Shown piece after piece: positions 52,293-60,890 of a stretch of DNA of 64,000 nucleotides. The stretch spans positions 930,001-994,000 of the forward strand of contig CAWAGV010000002.1 in the NCBI GenBank assembly GCA_963781725.1. The letters are read 5' to 3'. The notes below the pieces were generated by a model. The model worked only from the letters and a program-made list of their open reading frames with translations, did no database searches and was not told the DNA's origin. The stretch comes from BOG-931 sp963781725 (GTDB lineage Bacteria; Pseudomonadota; Alphaproteobacteria; Rhizobiales; Xanthobacteraceae). A program made the translations under genes and the position numbers. Every line of letters starts with the position of its first letter. Within the stretch, counting starts at the first letter, position 1.

Positions 52293-52352
52293 GGCCTTTT
52301 AGCTATTTGTTTTACGTGGCTAGCAAGCCGGCCGGCTCAAATGACCACGGGA
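52293..52352 (-). ncRNA. SAM-II riboswitch upstream of metZ
   Basis: On the minus strand the leader reads CCCGTGGTCATTTGAGCCGG, then CCGGCTTGCTAGCCACG, then TAAAACAAATAGCTAAAA. This is the SAM-II pattern: CGTGGT pairing with GCCACG around a GCCGG/CCGGC helix, the ATTTG segment, and the downstream AGCTAAA pseudoknot strand. Its place before metZ is the usual one in alphaproteobacteria. SAM binding is expected to favour termination and lower MetZ synthesis. Confidence 0.88.
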
Positions 52353-52425
52353 TAACGCGGGTTATACGCCGCGCCTGTCTTTGCGTCAAACCGTACGTGA
52401 GGTTAGATCGGCTCCCGGAAAAACC

Positions 52426-53541
52426 ATGCCGCTCTCGTTCGCATCAGCAGACAGTGGGATTCTGCCCGACCGCATGATTGCGGAACTCGCGGCCGACGGC
52501 GGCATTCGCGCGCACTATCCGTTTGCGCCCGGCCAGATCCAGCCTGCGAGTCTCGACCTTCGTCTCGGCGCCATCGCCTATCGCGTGCGCGCGAGCTTCC
52601 TGCCCGGACCCGGCACGACGGTGGCGCAGCGCATCAATGAACTGAAGCTGCACGAATTCGCGCTGTCATCCGGCGCGGTGCTGGAGACCAACTGCGTTTA
52701 CATCGTGCCGCTGATCGAGCGGCTCGATCTGCCCGCCGGGATCGCGGCGGCGACAAACCCGAAAAGCTCGACGGGACGGCTCGACGTTTTCACGCGCGTG
52801 ATCGCCGACGAAACCCGCGGCTTCGACCGAGTCGAGCCCGGCTACAGCGGTCCGCTCTACGCCGAAATCAGCCCGAAGACGTTCCCGGTCCTGGTCCGCG
52901 AAGGCACCCGGCTGTCGCAATTGCGGCTGCGCCGCGGCGACGCCGCACTGAGCGCGGAAGCGCTGCGGGCGCTGCACGCCACCGAGCGGCTGGTCGATCG
53001 CACCGAAGCGGTGATGGGCGACGGCATCGCGGTCAGCATCGACTTGTCGGGACGCCCGGTGAACGGTCACGGCCCCATCGTCGGCTACCGCGCCAAGCGG
53101 CACACCGCCGTGATCGAAGTGGACCAGCGCGACGCCTACGACGTCGCGGATTTCTGGGAGCCGATCCCGGCGCGCGCCGACAAGAGCCTGATCCTCGACC
53201 CGGACGAGTTTTACATCTTAGCTTCGAACGAAGCGGTGCAGGTGCCGCCCGACTACGCCGCGGAGATGGTGCCGTTCGACCCGCTGGTCGGCGAATTCCG
53301 CGTCCACTACGCCGGCTTCTTCGATCCGGGCTTTGGCTACGCGGGATCGGGCGGTCTCGGTTCGCGCGCGGTGCTGGAAGTGCGGTCACGCGAAGTGCCG
53401 TTCATTCTCGAGCATGGCCAGATCGTCGGCCGGCTGGTCTACGAAAAGATGATGGCGCGGCCCGATCAGCTCTACGGCAGCGGCATCGGCTCGAACTACC
53501 AGGCGCAAGGCCTCAAGCTGTCGAAGCACTTTCGGGCGTAA
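52426..53541 (+). CDS. dcd: Long-form dCTP deaminase
   Basis: A 371-residue protein: two linked dUTPase/DCD-like domains. The first has IQPASLDLRLGAIAYRVRASFLPGPG and TNPKSSTGRLDVFTRVIADE. The second has GYAGSGGLGSRAVLEVRSREVPFILEHGQIVGRLVYE. Ordinary dCTP deaminases are about 190 residues; this tandem form occurs in alphaproteobacteria. It deaminates dCTP to dUTP (family knowledge). It starts divergently from the riboswitch of metZ. Confidence 0.87.
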   Translation: MPLSFASADSGILPDRMIAELAADGGIRAHYPFAPGQIQPASLDLRLGAIAYRVRASFLPGPGTTVAQRINELKLHEFALSSGAVLETNCVYIVPLIERLDLPAGIAAATNPKSSTGRLDVFTRVIADETRGFDRVEPGYSGPLYAEISPKTFPVLVREGTRLSQLRLRRGDAALSAEALRALHATERLVDRTEAVMGDGIAVSIDLSGRPVNGHGPIVGYRAKRHTAVIEVDQRDAYDVADFWEPIPARADKSLILDPDEFYILASNEAVQVPPDYAAEMVPFDPLVGEFRVHYAGFFDPGFGYAGSGGLGSRAVLEVRSREVPFILEHGQIVGRLVYEKMMARPDQLYGSGIGSNYQAQGLKLSKHFRA

Positions 53542-54886
53542 GCGCCGGGCTTCTATCGCGCAGCAGCGCAACCGCACGCCATGCCGTCAGCGCGACGGCA
53601 AATGCTGCGATCCAGACGATGCGCGAGCCATAGCGGTCGTGCGGATTGGAGATGACGCCGCAGAACGCGGCATTGCCGAGCAACGCCAGCATGATCGTTG
53701 CAGCAAGCATGCCGAGGTCGGCGAATTCGGCGCTCCACAAGCCAAGCACGATCAACGCCGGCAGCATCGCCATCGCCGCCCAGGCGACCGGGACGTGGAT
53801 GTCATTGATCGCCGCGAAGTGAAGCCCGCCGTGTTGCTGCCGGGCGGCATGCATCGCCGGAGCGGCCGTGGGCGTGTAACGTTCGATGATGCCGTAAGTG
53901 TGCAAGACCGTGTTGACGTCGCCCTCGCCGGTGGCAACGGCGACGACTTGCTGCGCGGTCGAGCTCAACGCCGTCCGGATCTGCATCATCGGGTAATCGC
54001 GCAAGCTCTCGAGCACGATGGTGCGCATTTCGTCGCCAAGCCCGGCGAAACGCCCGAGCTTGTTGAACACGCTTTGGCCCCACAGGAACGAGTCGGCATC
54101 GAGCGGCAGTTGATCGCGATACGGACAAAGCTGGAGCCGCGAATCCGGGCAGTGATCTTTCAGATAACGCGTGACGATGCCGTCCTGAAGCATGCGGCCG
54201 AACGCAATGCCGTAGCCGCCGGGAGTCCAGGCGATCGTCCTGCTGACGACATAGTTCGCGCCCAGCAGCATCATGGCGCCCAGCACCAGTGCGGCGGTCA
54301 TCGGCATCAACCCGTTGCGCGGCACGAGCGTTGAGCTGCACCACGAGCCGAAGAACGCCGCGAGAACGAGGCCAAGCAGTACCGCGTAAGTCGCGCTGTG
54401 CGTCGAGGCCGAGAAGGCGATGAACAGCACCAGCGCAATGCGCTCGGCCTTGCCGATCCGGTCGCCGTGCCAGACCAGCGCGTAAGCCCCGATCACGGAA
54501 AGCCCGGCGAATATGTCGGTGAGGAGTTCGCTCGACAGCCACGGCAGCGCCGTCGTCACCGCGAGCACGGCCACGATCGCCGGGAGCGCAATCGGATGAC
54601 CGTCGAAACGACTGACCCGCAGCAACAGGCCGACGATCCACACTGCGGCGAGCGCTTGCAGAATAACGATCGGCCAGAAATCGAGCGGCCAGCCGGCGGC
54701 GAGAAACAGCCCGTAAGTGGTCGAGCGACTCGGTACCAGATAGCCCTCGAACCAGCGGGCCAGATAACCGCCGGTGTCATATTCCAGGATCGGGAAACGG
54801 TTCCAGATTGCCGGCAACAGCAAAAGGAGCGTCGCCAAAAAATACGAACCGATCCGCGTTGCGGCGTTGTTGGAAGACCCCAGCAT
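53513..54886 (-). CDS. Polytopic membrane protein, possible glycosyltransferase-like
   Basis: A 457-residue protein with about ten hydrophobic helices. The early loop NRFPILEYDTGGYLARWFEGYLVPSRSTTYG and large soluble loop (YLKDHCPDSRLQLCPYRDQLPLDADSFLWG, about residues 240-270) sit where GT-C glycosyltransferases have their acceptor loops. No defined catalytic D-D pair is certain. The family is not recognised with confidence. Its last 29 bases overlap the end of the dCTP deaminase gene on the other strand. Start ATG 54886 has a weak ribosome-binding site. Confidence 0.7.
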   Translation of the reverse strand: MLGSSNNAATRIGSYFLATLLLLLPAIWNRFPILEYDTGGYLARWFEGYLVPSRSTTYGLFLAAGWPLDFWPIVILQALAAVWIVGLLLRVSRFDGHPIALPAIVAVLAVTTALPWLSSELLTDIFAGLSVIGAYALVWHGDRIGKAERIALVLFIAFSASTHSATYAVLLGLVLAAFFGSWCSSTLVPRNGLMPMTAALVLGAMMLLGANYVVSRTIAWTPGGYGIAFGRMLQDGIVTRYLKDHCPDSRLQLCPYRDQLPLDADSFLWGQSVFNKLGRFAGLGDEMRTIVLESLRDYPMMQIRTALSSTAQQVVAVATGEGDVNTVLHTYGIIERYTPTAAPAMHAARQQHGGLHFAAINDIHVPVAWAAMAMLPALIVLGLWSAEFADLGMLAATIMLALLGNAAFCGVISNPHDRYGSRIVWIAAFAVALTAWRAVALLRDRSPALTPESASTA

Positions 54887-55077
54887 CACCGAAGAATACC
54901 GAAGTTCCGGTTTTTGCAATTGCCTTGCCGATGAGACAATTCGGCGCGGCGCGGCGGCGCTTTCCGGACCAAAGCCCACAGCCATGGGCCGCCGGACCGA
55001 AGATTCCTGTGGCATTTCATCCCGGAAGAGCGTTCTTTGTGCGCGCGACGGAACGGCAGGCTTAGAGGCGAGCGCGC

Positions 55078-55623
55078 ATGATCCGGGTCATCTTTGTCAG
55101 CGTGTCCGCCGTGCTTTTTGCCGCATGCTTGCTGGGGGCAAATCCGGCGCGCGCACAATCCGGCTACGATCGCCCAGGCGGCGACTATGCGAGCGCATCA
55201 GTGCCGAATGGCGACCCCGCGGTGTGCGCCGCACGCTGCGAGCGCGACAACCGCTGCCGGGCATGGAGTTTTTCCTACCCGCCGGCGTCGGGCGGCGCCG
55301 CGCAGTGCTGGCTCAAAAAAGAGGTGGTGCCGGCTGCCGAAGCGAGCTGCTGCGTGTCCGGCGTTCGCGGTGCAGGCGTCGTCGAGCCGCACGGCACGAT
55401 CGAATATTCGATCGATCGCTACGGCGGCGATTATCGCGCGTTCGAGACGCCGCCAGATCCGAAAGGCAAGGCTTGCGCGGATGCTTGCCAGGGCGAAAAC
55501 AAGTGCCGCGCCTGGACCTACCGGCGGCCCGGCTACGGCGTGACGGCAGCGCACTGTTATCTGAAAGACGCCATCAAGCCGCCGCGACGGCGGCCGTGCT
55601 GCATTTCCGGCGTGGTGCGATAA
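55078..55623 (+). CDS. Exported protein with two PAN/Apple-like repeats
   Basis: A 181-residue protein with a signal peptide (VIFVSVSAVLFAACLLGANPARA). Two copies of a PAN/Apple-like module follow, each with C-x3-C and C-RAW: CAARCERDNRCRAWSFSYP and CADACQGENKCRAWTYRRP. Each copy ends with a CWLK or CYLK and a CCVSGV or CCISGV motif. PAN modules bind proteins or carbohydrates. The gene is monocistronic. Localisation is periplasmic or extracellular. Confidence 0.85.
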   Translation: MIRVIFVSVSAVLFAACLLGANPARAQSGYDRPGGDYASASVPNGDPAVCAARCERDNRCRAWSFSYPPASGGAAQCWLKKEVVPAAEASCCVSGVRGAGVVEPHGTIEYSIDRYGGDYRAFETPPDPKGKACADACQGENKCRAWTYRRPGYGVTAAHCYLKDAIKPPRRRPCCISGVVR

Positions 55624-55631
55624 ACGCAGCG

Positions 55632-56369
55632 CTATTGGACGGCAGTAAAGAACCGCGACGTGCGAAAGCCCGTCGGCCATTTCCACAACGGCTCGCTTCT
55701 GATTCCGAGATCCCACGATCCGACCAGAGCATCGACCCGTCCCACCAGATCGGAAACCGGCAACAAGCCGACGCCTCCGGCATCGAGCGGCACGCGGCTG
55801 TCGGCGGAATTATCGCGGTTGTCGCCCATGACAAAGAGCCGGTCCGGCGGGATGGTGATCTCCTGCATATTGTCGAACATGCCGAATGTGTCGCGCTTGA
55901 AGATGGTGTGCGCGCGATCGCCGGGCAGCGTCTCGACAAAGCGCGCGACCGGCTGTTGCGAGCCGTCTTCGGCTTCGGCTTGCCCCGAACCGTCCGGCCT
56001 GATGCCGACCGGCACGCCGTTGATCCAGAGCCGGCCCTCGTGCATCGCGATGCGGTCGCCGGGCAATCCGACCACGCGCTTCACCCAGATCTGCGAGCGG
56101 TCGCCGGGCCAGCGGAATACGACGACATCGCCGCGCTGCGGCAGCGCGCCAAGGACCCGTTGCGTTTCCGGCAGCGTGACAAACACCGGCAGCGACGCCG
56201 AGCTGTAGCCGTAGGGATATTTCGTCGCCAGCAACTCGTCGCCGATCTGTAATGTCGGTTCCATCGAGCCGGACGGCACGTAATAGGGTTCGGCGATCGC
56301 GGTTTTTCCCGCGATGACGACCAGCACGATCGACACCACATCGACGATATTTTTAGCCCAGCTTTTCAT
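55632..56369 (-). CDS. lepB: Signal peptidase I
   Basis: A 245-residue membrane peptidase. One N-terminal helix (IVDVVSIVLVVIAGKTAIA) precedes box B YYVPSGSMEPTLQIGD with the catalytic Ser, box D WVKRVVGLPGD with the catalytic Lys, and box E VMGDNRDNSADSR. It cleaves Sec and Tat signal peptides. ATG 56369 follows an unusually weak ribosome-binding site; the frame is open upstream. Next to tldD, same strand. Confidence 0.93.
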   Translation of the reverse strand: MKSWAKNIVDVVSIVLVVIAGKTAIAEPYYVPSGSMEPTLQIGDELLATKYPYGYSSASLPVFVTLPETQRVLGALPQRGDVVVFRWPGDRSQIWVKRVVGLPGDRIAMHEGRLWINGVPVGIRPDGSGQAEAEDGSQQPVARFVETLPGDRAHTIFKRDTFGMFDNMQEITIPPDRLFVMGDNRDNSADSRVPLDAGGVGLLPVSDLVGRVDALVGSWDLGIRSEPLWKWPTGFRTSRFFTAVQ

Positions 56370-56436
56370 GTCAGCGAGTTCCCGCGAAACGCGCCCAAAA
56401 AAAACGGCAAAAACCCGGAAAGTCAGGCAACCGAGA

Positions 56437-57858
56437 TCAGCCCGTGCCGCCGACGGTAATGCGATCCATGCGCAACGTCGGCTGGCCGACGCCGACCGGC
56501 ACGCCCTGGCCATTCTTGCCGCAGGTACCGACGCCGTTGTCGAGCGCAAGGTCGTTGCCGACCATCGTCACGCGATGCATGTCGGTCGGCCCGTTGCCGA
56601 TCAGCATGGCGCCCTTGATCGGCGCGCCGACTTTGCCGTTTTCGATCTTGTAGGCTTCCGTGCATTCGAACACGTATTTGCCCGAAGTGATGTCGACCTG
56701 GCCGCCGCCGAAATAGACCGCGTAGATGCCGTTCTTCACCGACGCGATGATTTCGCCCGGCTCGTGAGTGCCCGCGAGCATGTAAGTATTGGTCATGCGC
56801 GGCATCGGCACGTGCGCGAAGCTTTCGCGCCGGCCGTTGCCGGTGGGCTTCATGTTCATCAGCCGCGCATTCTGGCGGTCCTGCATGTAGCCGACGAGCT
56901 TGCCGTCCTCGATCAGCACGGTGCGATTGGTCGGCGTGCCTTCGTCGTCGATCGACAGCGAGCCGCGCCGCTTGGCGATGGTGCCGTCGTCGACCACGGT
57001 GACGCCCTTGGCCGCAACCTGCTGGCCCATCAGACCGGCAAACGCCGAGGTCTTCTTGCGATTGAAATCGCCCTCAAGGCCGTGGCCCACCGCTTCATGC
57101 AGCATGACGCCCGGCCAGCCGGGGCCGAGCACGACGTCCATCTCGCCGGCAGGCGCCGGCACCGCTTCGAGATTGACCAACGCCTGACGCACCGCGTTAT
57201 CGACGAGGCCCTGCCAGCCATCAGTCGCGATGAAGCGGTCGTAACCCTCGCGGCCGCCGTAACCGCCGCTGCCGGTCTCCTGCCGGTCGCCGTCGCCGAC
57301 GACCACCGAGACGTTGACACGCACCATTGGCCGCACGTCGCGATAGGTTTCGCCGTCGCCGCGCAAAATTTCCACGGCCTGCCAGGTTGCCGCCAGCGTG
57401 GCCGAAACCTGCCGCACGCGCGGGTCCTTGGCGCGGGCATAGGCGTCGATCTTTTGCAGAAGCTGCGCCTTGGCCTCGAAGGTCGGGCTGCCTAACGGGC
57501 TCTCGTCGCCGTAAAGCTGGACGTTGGTGCGCGCCGGAGGCGCGGCATATTCGCCGGAATAGCCGCCTTTCACCGCACTCACCGCGTCGGCGGCGCGCTC
57601 AATCGCGGCTTCCGAGACATCGGAGGCATGGGCATAGCCGACGGCCTCGTCTTTCACGGCCCGAAGCCCAAAACCCTGGGAGGTATCGTAGGTCGCCTGT
57701 TTCAGCCGGCCGTTATCGAAGACCAGGGCTTCCGATTGGCGATATTCGAGGAAGAGTTCCCCGTCGTCGGCGCCGTCGAGGCCGCGGGAGATGATTTTGG
57801 CAAGGCGCGGCCGGTCGAGACCGGCGCGGTCGACAAGGGAAGTAGGAGCAGCGGTCAT
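56437..57858 (-). CDS. tldD: Metalloprotease TldD
   Basis: A 473-residue protein with the HExxxH zinc motif VMLHEAVGHGLEGD (about residues 260-273) and a distal GCGQ-like GTCGKNGQGVPVGVGQP region. TldD pairs with TldE(PmbA) to trim peptides such as microcins and modified leader peptides; tldE is not in the window. Full length (about 470-480). Lies upstream of lepB on the same strand with a 67-base gap. Confidence 0.94.
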   Translation of the reverse strand: MTAAPTSLVDRAGLDRPRLAKIISRGLDGADDGELFLEYRQSEALVFDNGRLKQATYDTSQGFGLRAVKDEAVGYAHASDVSEAAIERAADAVSAVKGGYSGEYAAPPARTNVQLYGDESPLGSPTFEAKAQLLQKIDAYARAKDPRVRQVSATLAATWQAVEILRGDGETYRDVRPMVRVNVSVVVGDGDRQETGSGGYGGREGYDRFIATDGWQGLVDNAVRQALVNLEAVPAPAGEMDVVLGPGWPGVMLHEAVGHGLEGDFNRKKTSAFAGLMGQQVAAKGVTVVDDGTIAKRRGSLSIDDEGTPTNRTVLIEDGKLVGYMQDRQNARLMNMKPTGNGRRESFAHVPMPRMTNTYMLAGTHEPGEIIASVKNGIYAVYFGGGQVDITSGKYVFECTEAYKIENGKVGAPIKGAMLIGNGPTDMHRVTMVGNDLALDNGVGTCGKNGQGVPVGVGQPTLRMDRITVGGTG

Positions 57859-57946
57859 TGCAGTATCCTGGGGCGGCGTTCTGGCGGCGACTCTGAAGGG
57901 TGACCCCCTACATAATCGCTTCCCCGGGACCGCGCGAGGGGCAGGC

Positions 57947-58924
57947 CTAGTCGTGCTTGGGAATACCGGCCTTCTCGATCACCGCGCCCCATTTGGCGAT
58001 GTCGGATTTCATCCGCGCGGTCATGTCGCCGGGCGTGCTCCAGCGCATTTCCATGCCCATTTTCGCGGATTTGGCCTGGACGTCGGGGGTCGGGATGACC
58101 TCCTTCATCGCGGCATTGAGCGTCGCGACAACCGTGTTTGGGGTGCCATGCGGAACCGAGAGCCCGTTCCAGCTTGAGACGTCGTAACCCTTGATCCCGC
58201 TTTCGATCACAGTGGGCACGTCCGGCAGATAAGCCGTGCGTTTTTGGCCGGTCGAGGCCAGCGCGACGATCTTCTTGTCGGCAAGCAGCCCGCTGATCGC
58301 GGCATAGAACTCGAACGCCACATCGACATCGCCGCGCATCACCGCGGCCGCCATGTCGGGGGAGGCCCGGAACGGCACGATCGCCACTTTGATATCCGCC
58401 ATGCTCGCGAACAAATCGGCGGCCAGGTTTTGCGTGCTGCCGGGATTGATCGTGCCGATATTCAGCTTGCCGGGATTGGCCTTCGCCGCCGCGATCACAT
58501 CCTGCACCGTTTTGAGCGGCGAACCGGCGCGGGTGACGATCAGAACATCGAAGAACGCGGCAGTCGATATCGAGCCGAAGCTCTTGAGCGCATCGTACGG
58601 CAGCGTGTTGAACAGCGACTCCGCGATGGCGGTATTGTTGCCGGTCATCAGCAGCGTGTAGCCGTCGGGCGTTGCGATCGCCCCGGCCTGCGCCGCCGCA
58701 ACGCCGCCCGCACCGGGACGGTTTTCGATGACAAACGGCTGCTTGAGACGCTCCGACAGTTTGTCGCCGAGAATGCGCATGCCGACGTCGGCAACGCCGC
58801 CGGCGGCGTACGGCACGATCAGCGATACCGGGCGGGTCGGGTAGTCGCTCTGGGCCTGCGCCAACCCCGGCAAGCCAACAGCGAGCGCGGCGGCCCATAA
58901 GACAAATTTACAAAATGAATTCAC
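57947..58924 (-). CDS. TTT-family (Bug-type) periplasmic substrate-binding protein
   Basis: A 325-residue binding protein. The GTG start at 58924 is followed by a signal peptide (VLWAAALAVGLPGLAQA), then YPTRPVSLIVPYAAGGVADVGMRI, ENRPGAGGVAAAQAG, ATPDGYTLLMTGNN and YLPDVPTVIESGIKGYDV. The longer frame to 58975 would add a non-homologous basic stretch. The third such protein in the window without TctAB genes. GGGGGAAAAG precedes the start. Confidence 0.88.
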   Translation of the reverse strand: MNSFCKFVLWAAALAVGLPGLAQAQSDYPTRPVSLIVPYAAGGVADVGMRILGDKLSERLKQPFVIENRPGAGGVAAAQAGAIATPDGYTLLMTGNNTAIAESLFNTLPYDALKSFGSISTAAFFDVLIVTRAGSPLKTVQDVIAAAKANPGKLNIGTINPGSTQNLAADLFASMADIKVAIVPFRASPDMAAAVMRGDVDVAFEFYAAISGLLADKKIVALASTGQKRTAYLPDVPTVIESGIKGYDVSSWNGLSVPHGTPNTVVATLNAAMKEVIPTPDVQAKSAKMGMEMRWSTPGDMTARMKSDIAKWGAVIEKAGIPKHD

Positions 58925-59005
58925 CCGGTCTTTTCCCCCTCGGCTACGGGGCGGGAGGGTAAGCCTTCGGGTCAAAGCGTCAATTGTCCGCGATGCCGCG
59001 CCGAC

Positions 59006-59557
59006 TTACGGCAGCTTGTCGTAGCCCTCGCCGAAGCCCTTCAGGCTCATGGGAAAGCCGATGCCTTCCTCGGGCGTCTGGAAGATGATGAAGGTCGAGG
59101 TCTGGCCGTTGCGCAGCTGGTTGATCAGGTTGTCATCCATGACCACTTCGGCCACGCAGCCGTTGGGCAGGCAGCGTACGAAGCCGGCGCGGCCGACATC
59201 CTGATTGTCGATCTTCAACCCCAGCCCCGAGGGGATCAGCACGCCGAGCGGTGCGACCACACGCATCAGGCGGCTCTTCTGGTCGCTGGTCTTGAGCACA
59301 ATGACGGTCAGGCCGACATTCGGGCGGTCCTCGGCGGTCACGCTCTGCATCAGCGCGCACTGCTCGCTTTGAGCCCCGGGCGGGGTTTCGCAACGGATCT
59401 GCCAGTCGCCGTGGACCGAGCGCACGGCGCCCTGCGCTGCCGCAGGGCCTGCGAACATGATCCCGGCGACCATGACCGAAGCGCCAAGCAGAACCGCGAC
59501 GCCGGCGGCCATGGTAGCAAACAGCCGCGTCTGCCGCGCGACATCGCGTATCGCCAT
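59006..59557 (-). CDS. Invasion-associated locus B (IalB) family protein
   Basis: A 183-residue exported protein with a long signal anchor (LFATMAAGVAVLLGASVMVAGIMFAGPAAA). The IalB core is VHGDWQIRCETPPGAQSEQCALMQSV, LGVLIPSGLGLKIDNQDVGRAGFVRCLPNGCVAE. IalB-type proteins are widespread periplasmic proteins of alphaproteobacteria, named from Bartonella; the invasion function does not transfer to environmental species. A 421-base gap separates it from the divergent oxidase operon. Confidence 0.9.
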   Translation of the reverse strand: MAIRDVARQTRLFATMAAGVAVLLGASVMVAGIMFAGPAAAQGAVRSVHGDWQIRCETPPGAQSEQCALMQSVTAEDRPNVGLTVIVLKTSDQKSRLMRVVAPLGVLIPSGLGLKIDNQDVGRAGFVRCLPNGCVAEVVMDDNLINQLRNGQTSTFIIFQTPEEGIGFPMSLKGFGEGYDKLP

Positions 59558-59978
59558 TGTCGTTTTTCCCCTGACAAGCCGCCCCGACAGGCGTTCCCTT
59601 GCAAATCAGCAGGCCCGGCCGCCGCGCGAGCCTGCCTACAGTGAGATTCCACGGTGTCAAGCCGATCAAAACCAAGGCATTGTGGCTACGCAAAGGTGGA
59701 AATTTGTGGTCCACGACAGGCCAACCACGGTCCCTGCCGCAGCCCTGCATAATGCTTATCCCAAGGCCTCAAATCGCGCCTATTCAGTGCATTGCAGCAG
59801 GGCCGGATTTATGGTTTGAGGAGTTGGGATTCCCCCATCCCGCCGATGCCTGCCGACCAAACCCGTTCCCGAGCGAGGCGCGCAGGCAGCGTCACACTGC
59901 TGCGGTCCGTGCCGGACATAGTCTGCGCTGCCCGAGGTGGTCGTGACCAAGATCAGAAACAGGGAGCTTGAGAGACCG
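59558..59978. promoter_or_regulatory. Divergent ialB-like / oxidase operon promoter region
   Basis: 421 bases with no gene I can support. GC-rich without a clear consensus promoter. GGAGCTTGAGAGACCG before 59979 provides the ribosome site of coxB. Open frames here are short and have low-quality composition. Confidence 0.4.
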
Positions 59979-60824
59979 ATGAAGTTGTCACGCTTGACCG
60001 CAATTGCGGTGACCGTCGTGGCCCTGTTTGCAGGCGCAAGTACGGCTTTTGCCGGGCTCGGCCAGCCGACGCCATGGGAACTTGGCCTGCAGGACGCAGC
60101 ATCCCCAATCATGGCGGATATCATCGGCTTTCACACGTTCCTTTTGTGGGTCATCACCGCGATCACGGTCTTCGTCCTTGCCCTGCTCCTGATCATCATG
60201 ATCCGCTTCAACGCGCGGGCCAATCCGACGCCGTCGCGCACCACCCACAACACGCCGCTCGAAGTGGTCTGGACCATCGTGCCGGTCATCATCCTGGTGC
60301 TGATCGCGATTCCTTCGTTCCGGCTGCTGTTCACCGAGCTCGACGTCCCGACACCGGACCTCACGGTGAAGGCGACCGGCAAACAATGGTACTGGAGCTA
60401 CGCCTATCCCGATAATGGCAATTTCGAATTCGACTCGGTGATCGTGGCCGACAAGGATCTCAAACCCGGCGATCTGCGGCTCCTCACGGTCGACAACGAA
60501 CTGGTCGTCCCGGTGAACAAGGTCGTGCACGTGCTGGTAACGGGCGCAGATGTCATCCACTCGTTCTCGGTGCCCTCGTTTGGTATCAAGATCGACGCCG
60601 TACCGGGCCGCATCAACGAGACCTGGTTCAAGGCAACGACGACCGGGGTGTTCCATGGTCAATGCTCCCAACTGTGCGGCAAGGATCATTCGTTTATGCC
60701 GATTACGGTCCGGGTGGTGAACGACAACGATTTCACCGCGTGGGTTGCGCAGGCAAAGCAGAAGTTTGCCGGCGCTGACATCGCCCCGGCCAACATGATG
60801 GCGGCGAACGCGCTGGCGAAGTGA
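59979..60824 (+). CDS. ctaC: Cytochrome c oxidase subunit II
   Basis: A 281-residue subunit with a signal peptide (LTAIAVTVVALFAGASTAFA), two membrane helices (about residues 45-75 and 90-115) and the CuA domain. Ligands are in HSFSVPSFGIKIDAVPGR and CSQLCGKDHSFM. GKQWYWSYAYP is the aromatic electron entry region. It is the aa3-type oxidase subunit and starts the oxidase operon. Confidence 0.95.
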   Translation: MKLSRLTAIAVTVVALFAGASTAFAGLGQPTPWELGLQDAASPIMADIIGFHTFLLWVITAITVFVLALLLIIMIRFNARANPTPSRTTHNTPLEVVWTIVPVIILVLIAIPSFRLLFTELDVPTPDLTVKATGKQWYWSYAYPDNGNFEFDSVIVADKDLKPGDLRLLTVDNELVVPVNKVVHVLVTGADVIHSFSVPSFGIKIDAVPGRINETWFKATTTGVFHGQCSQLCGKDHSFMPITVRVVNDNDFTAWVAQAKQKFAGADIAPANMMAANALAK

Positions 60825-60890
60825 ACACCGGAAACAAGACGAAGTAACTCGGCCGAAGAAGACAGGCGGCGGCTAACGAAGGAACTGGTA

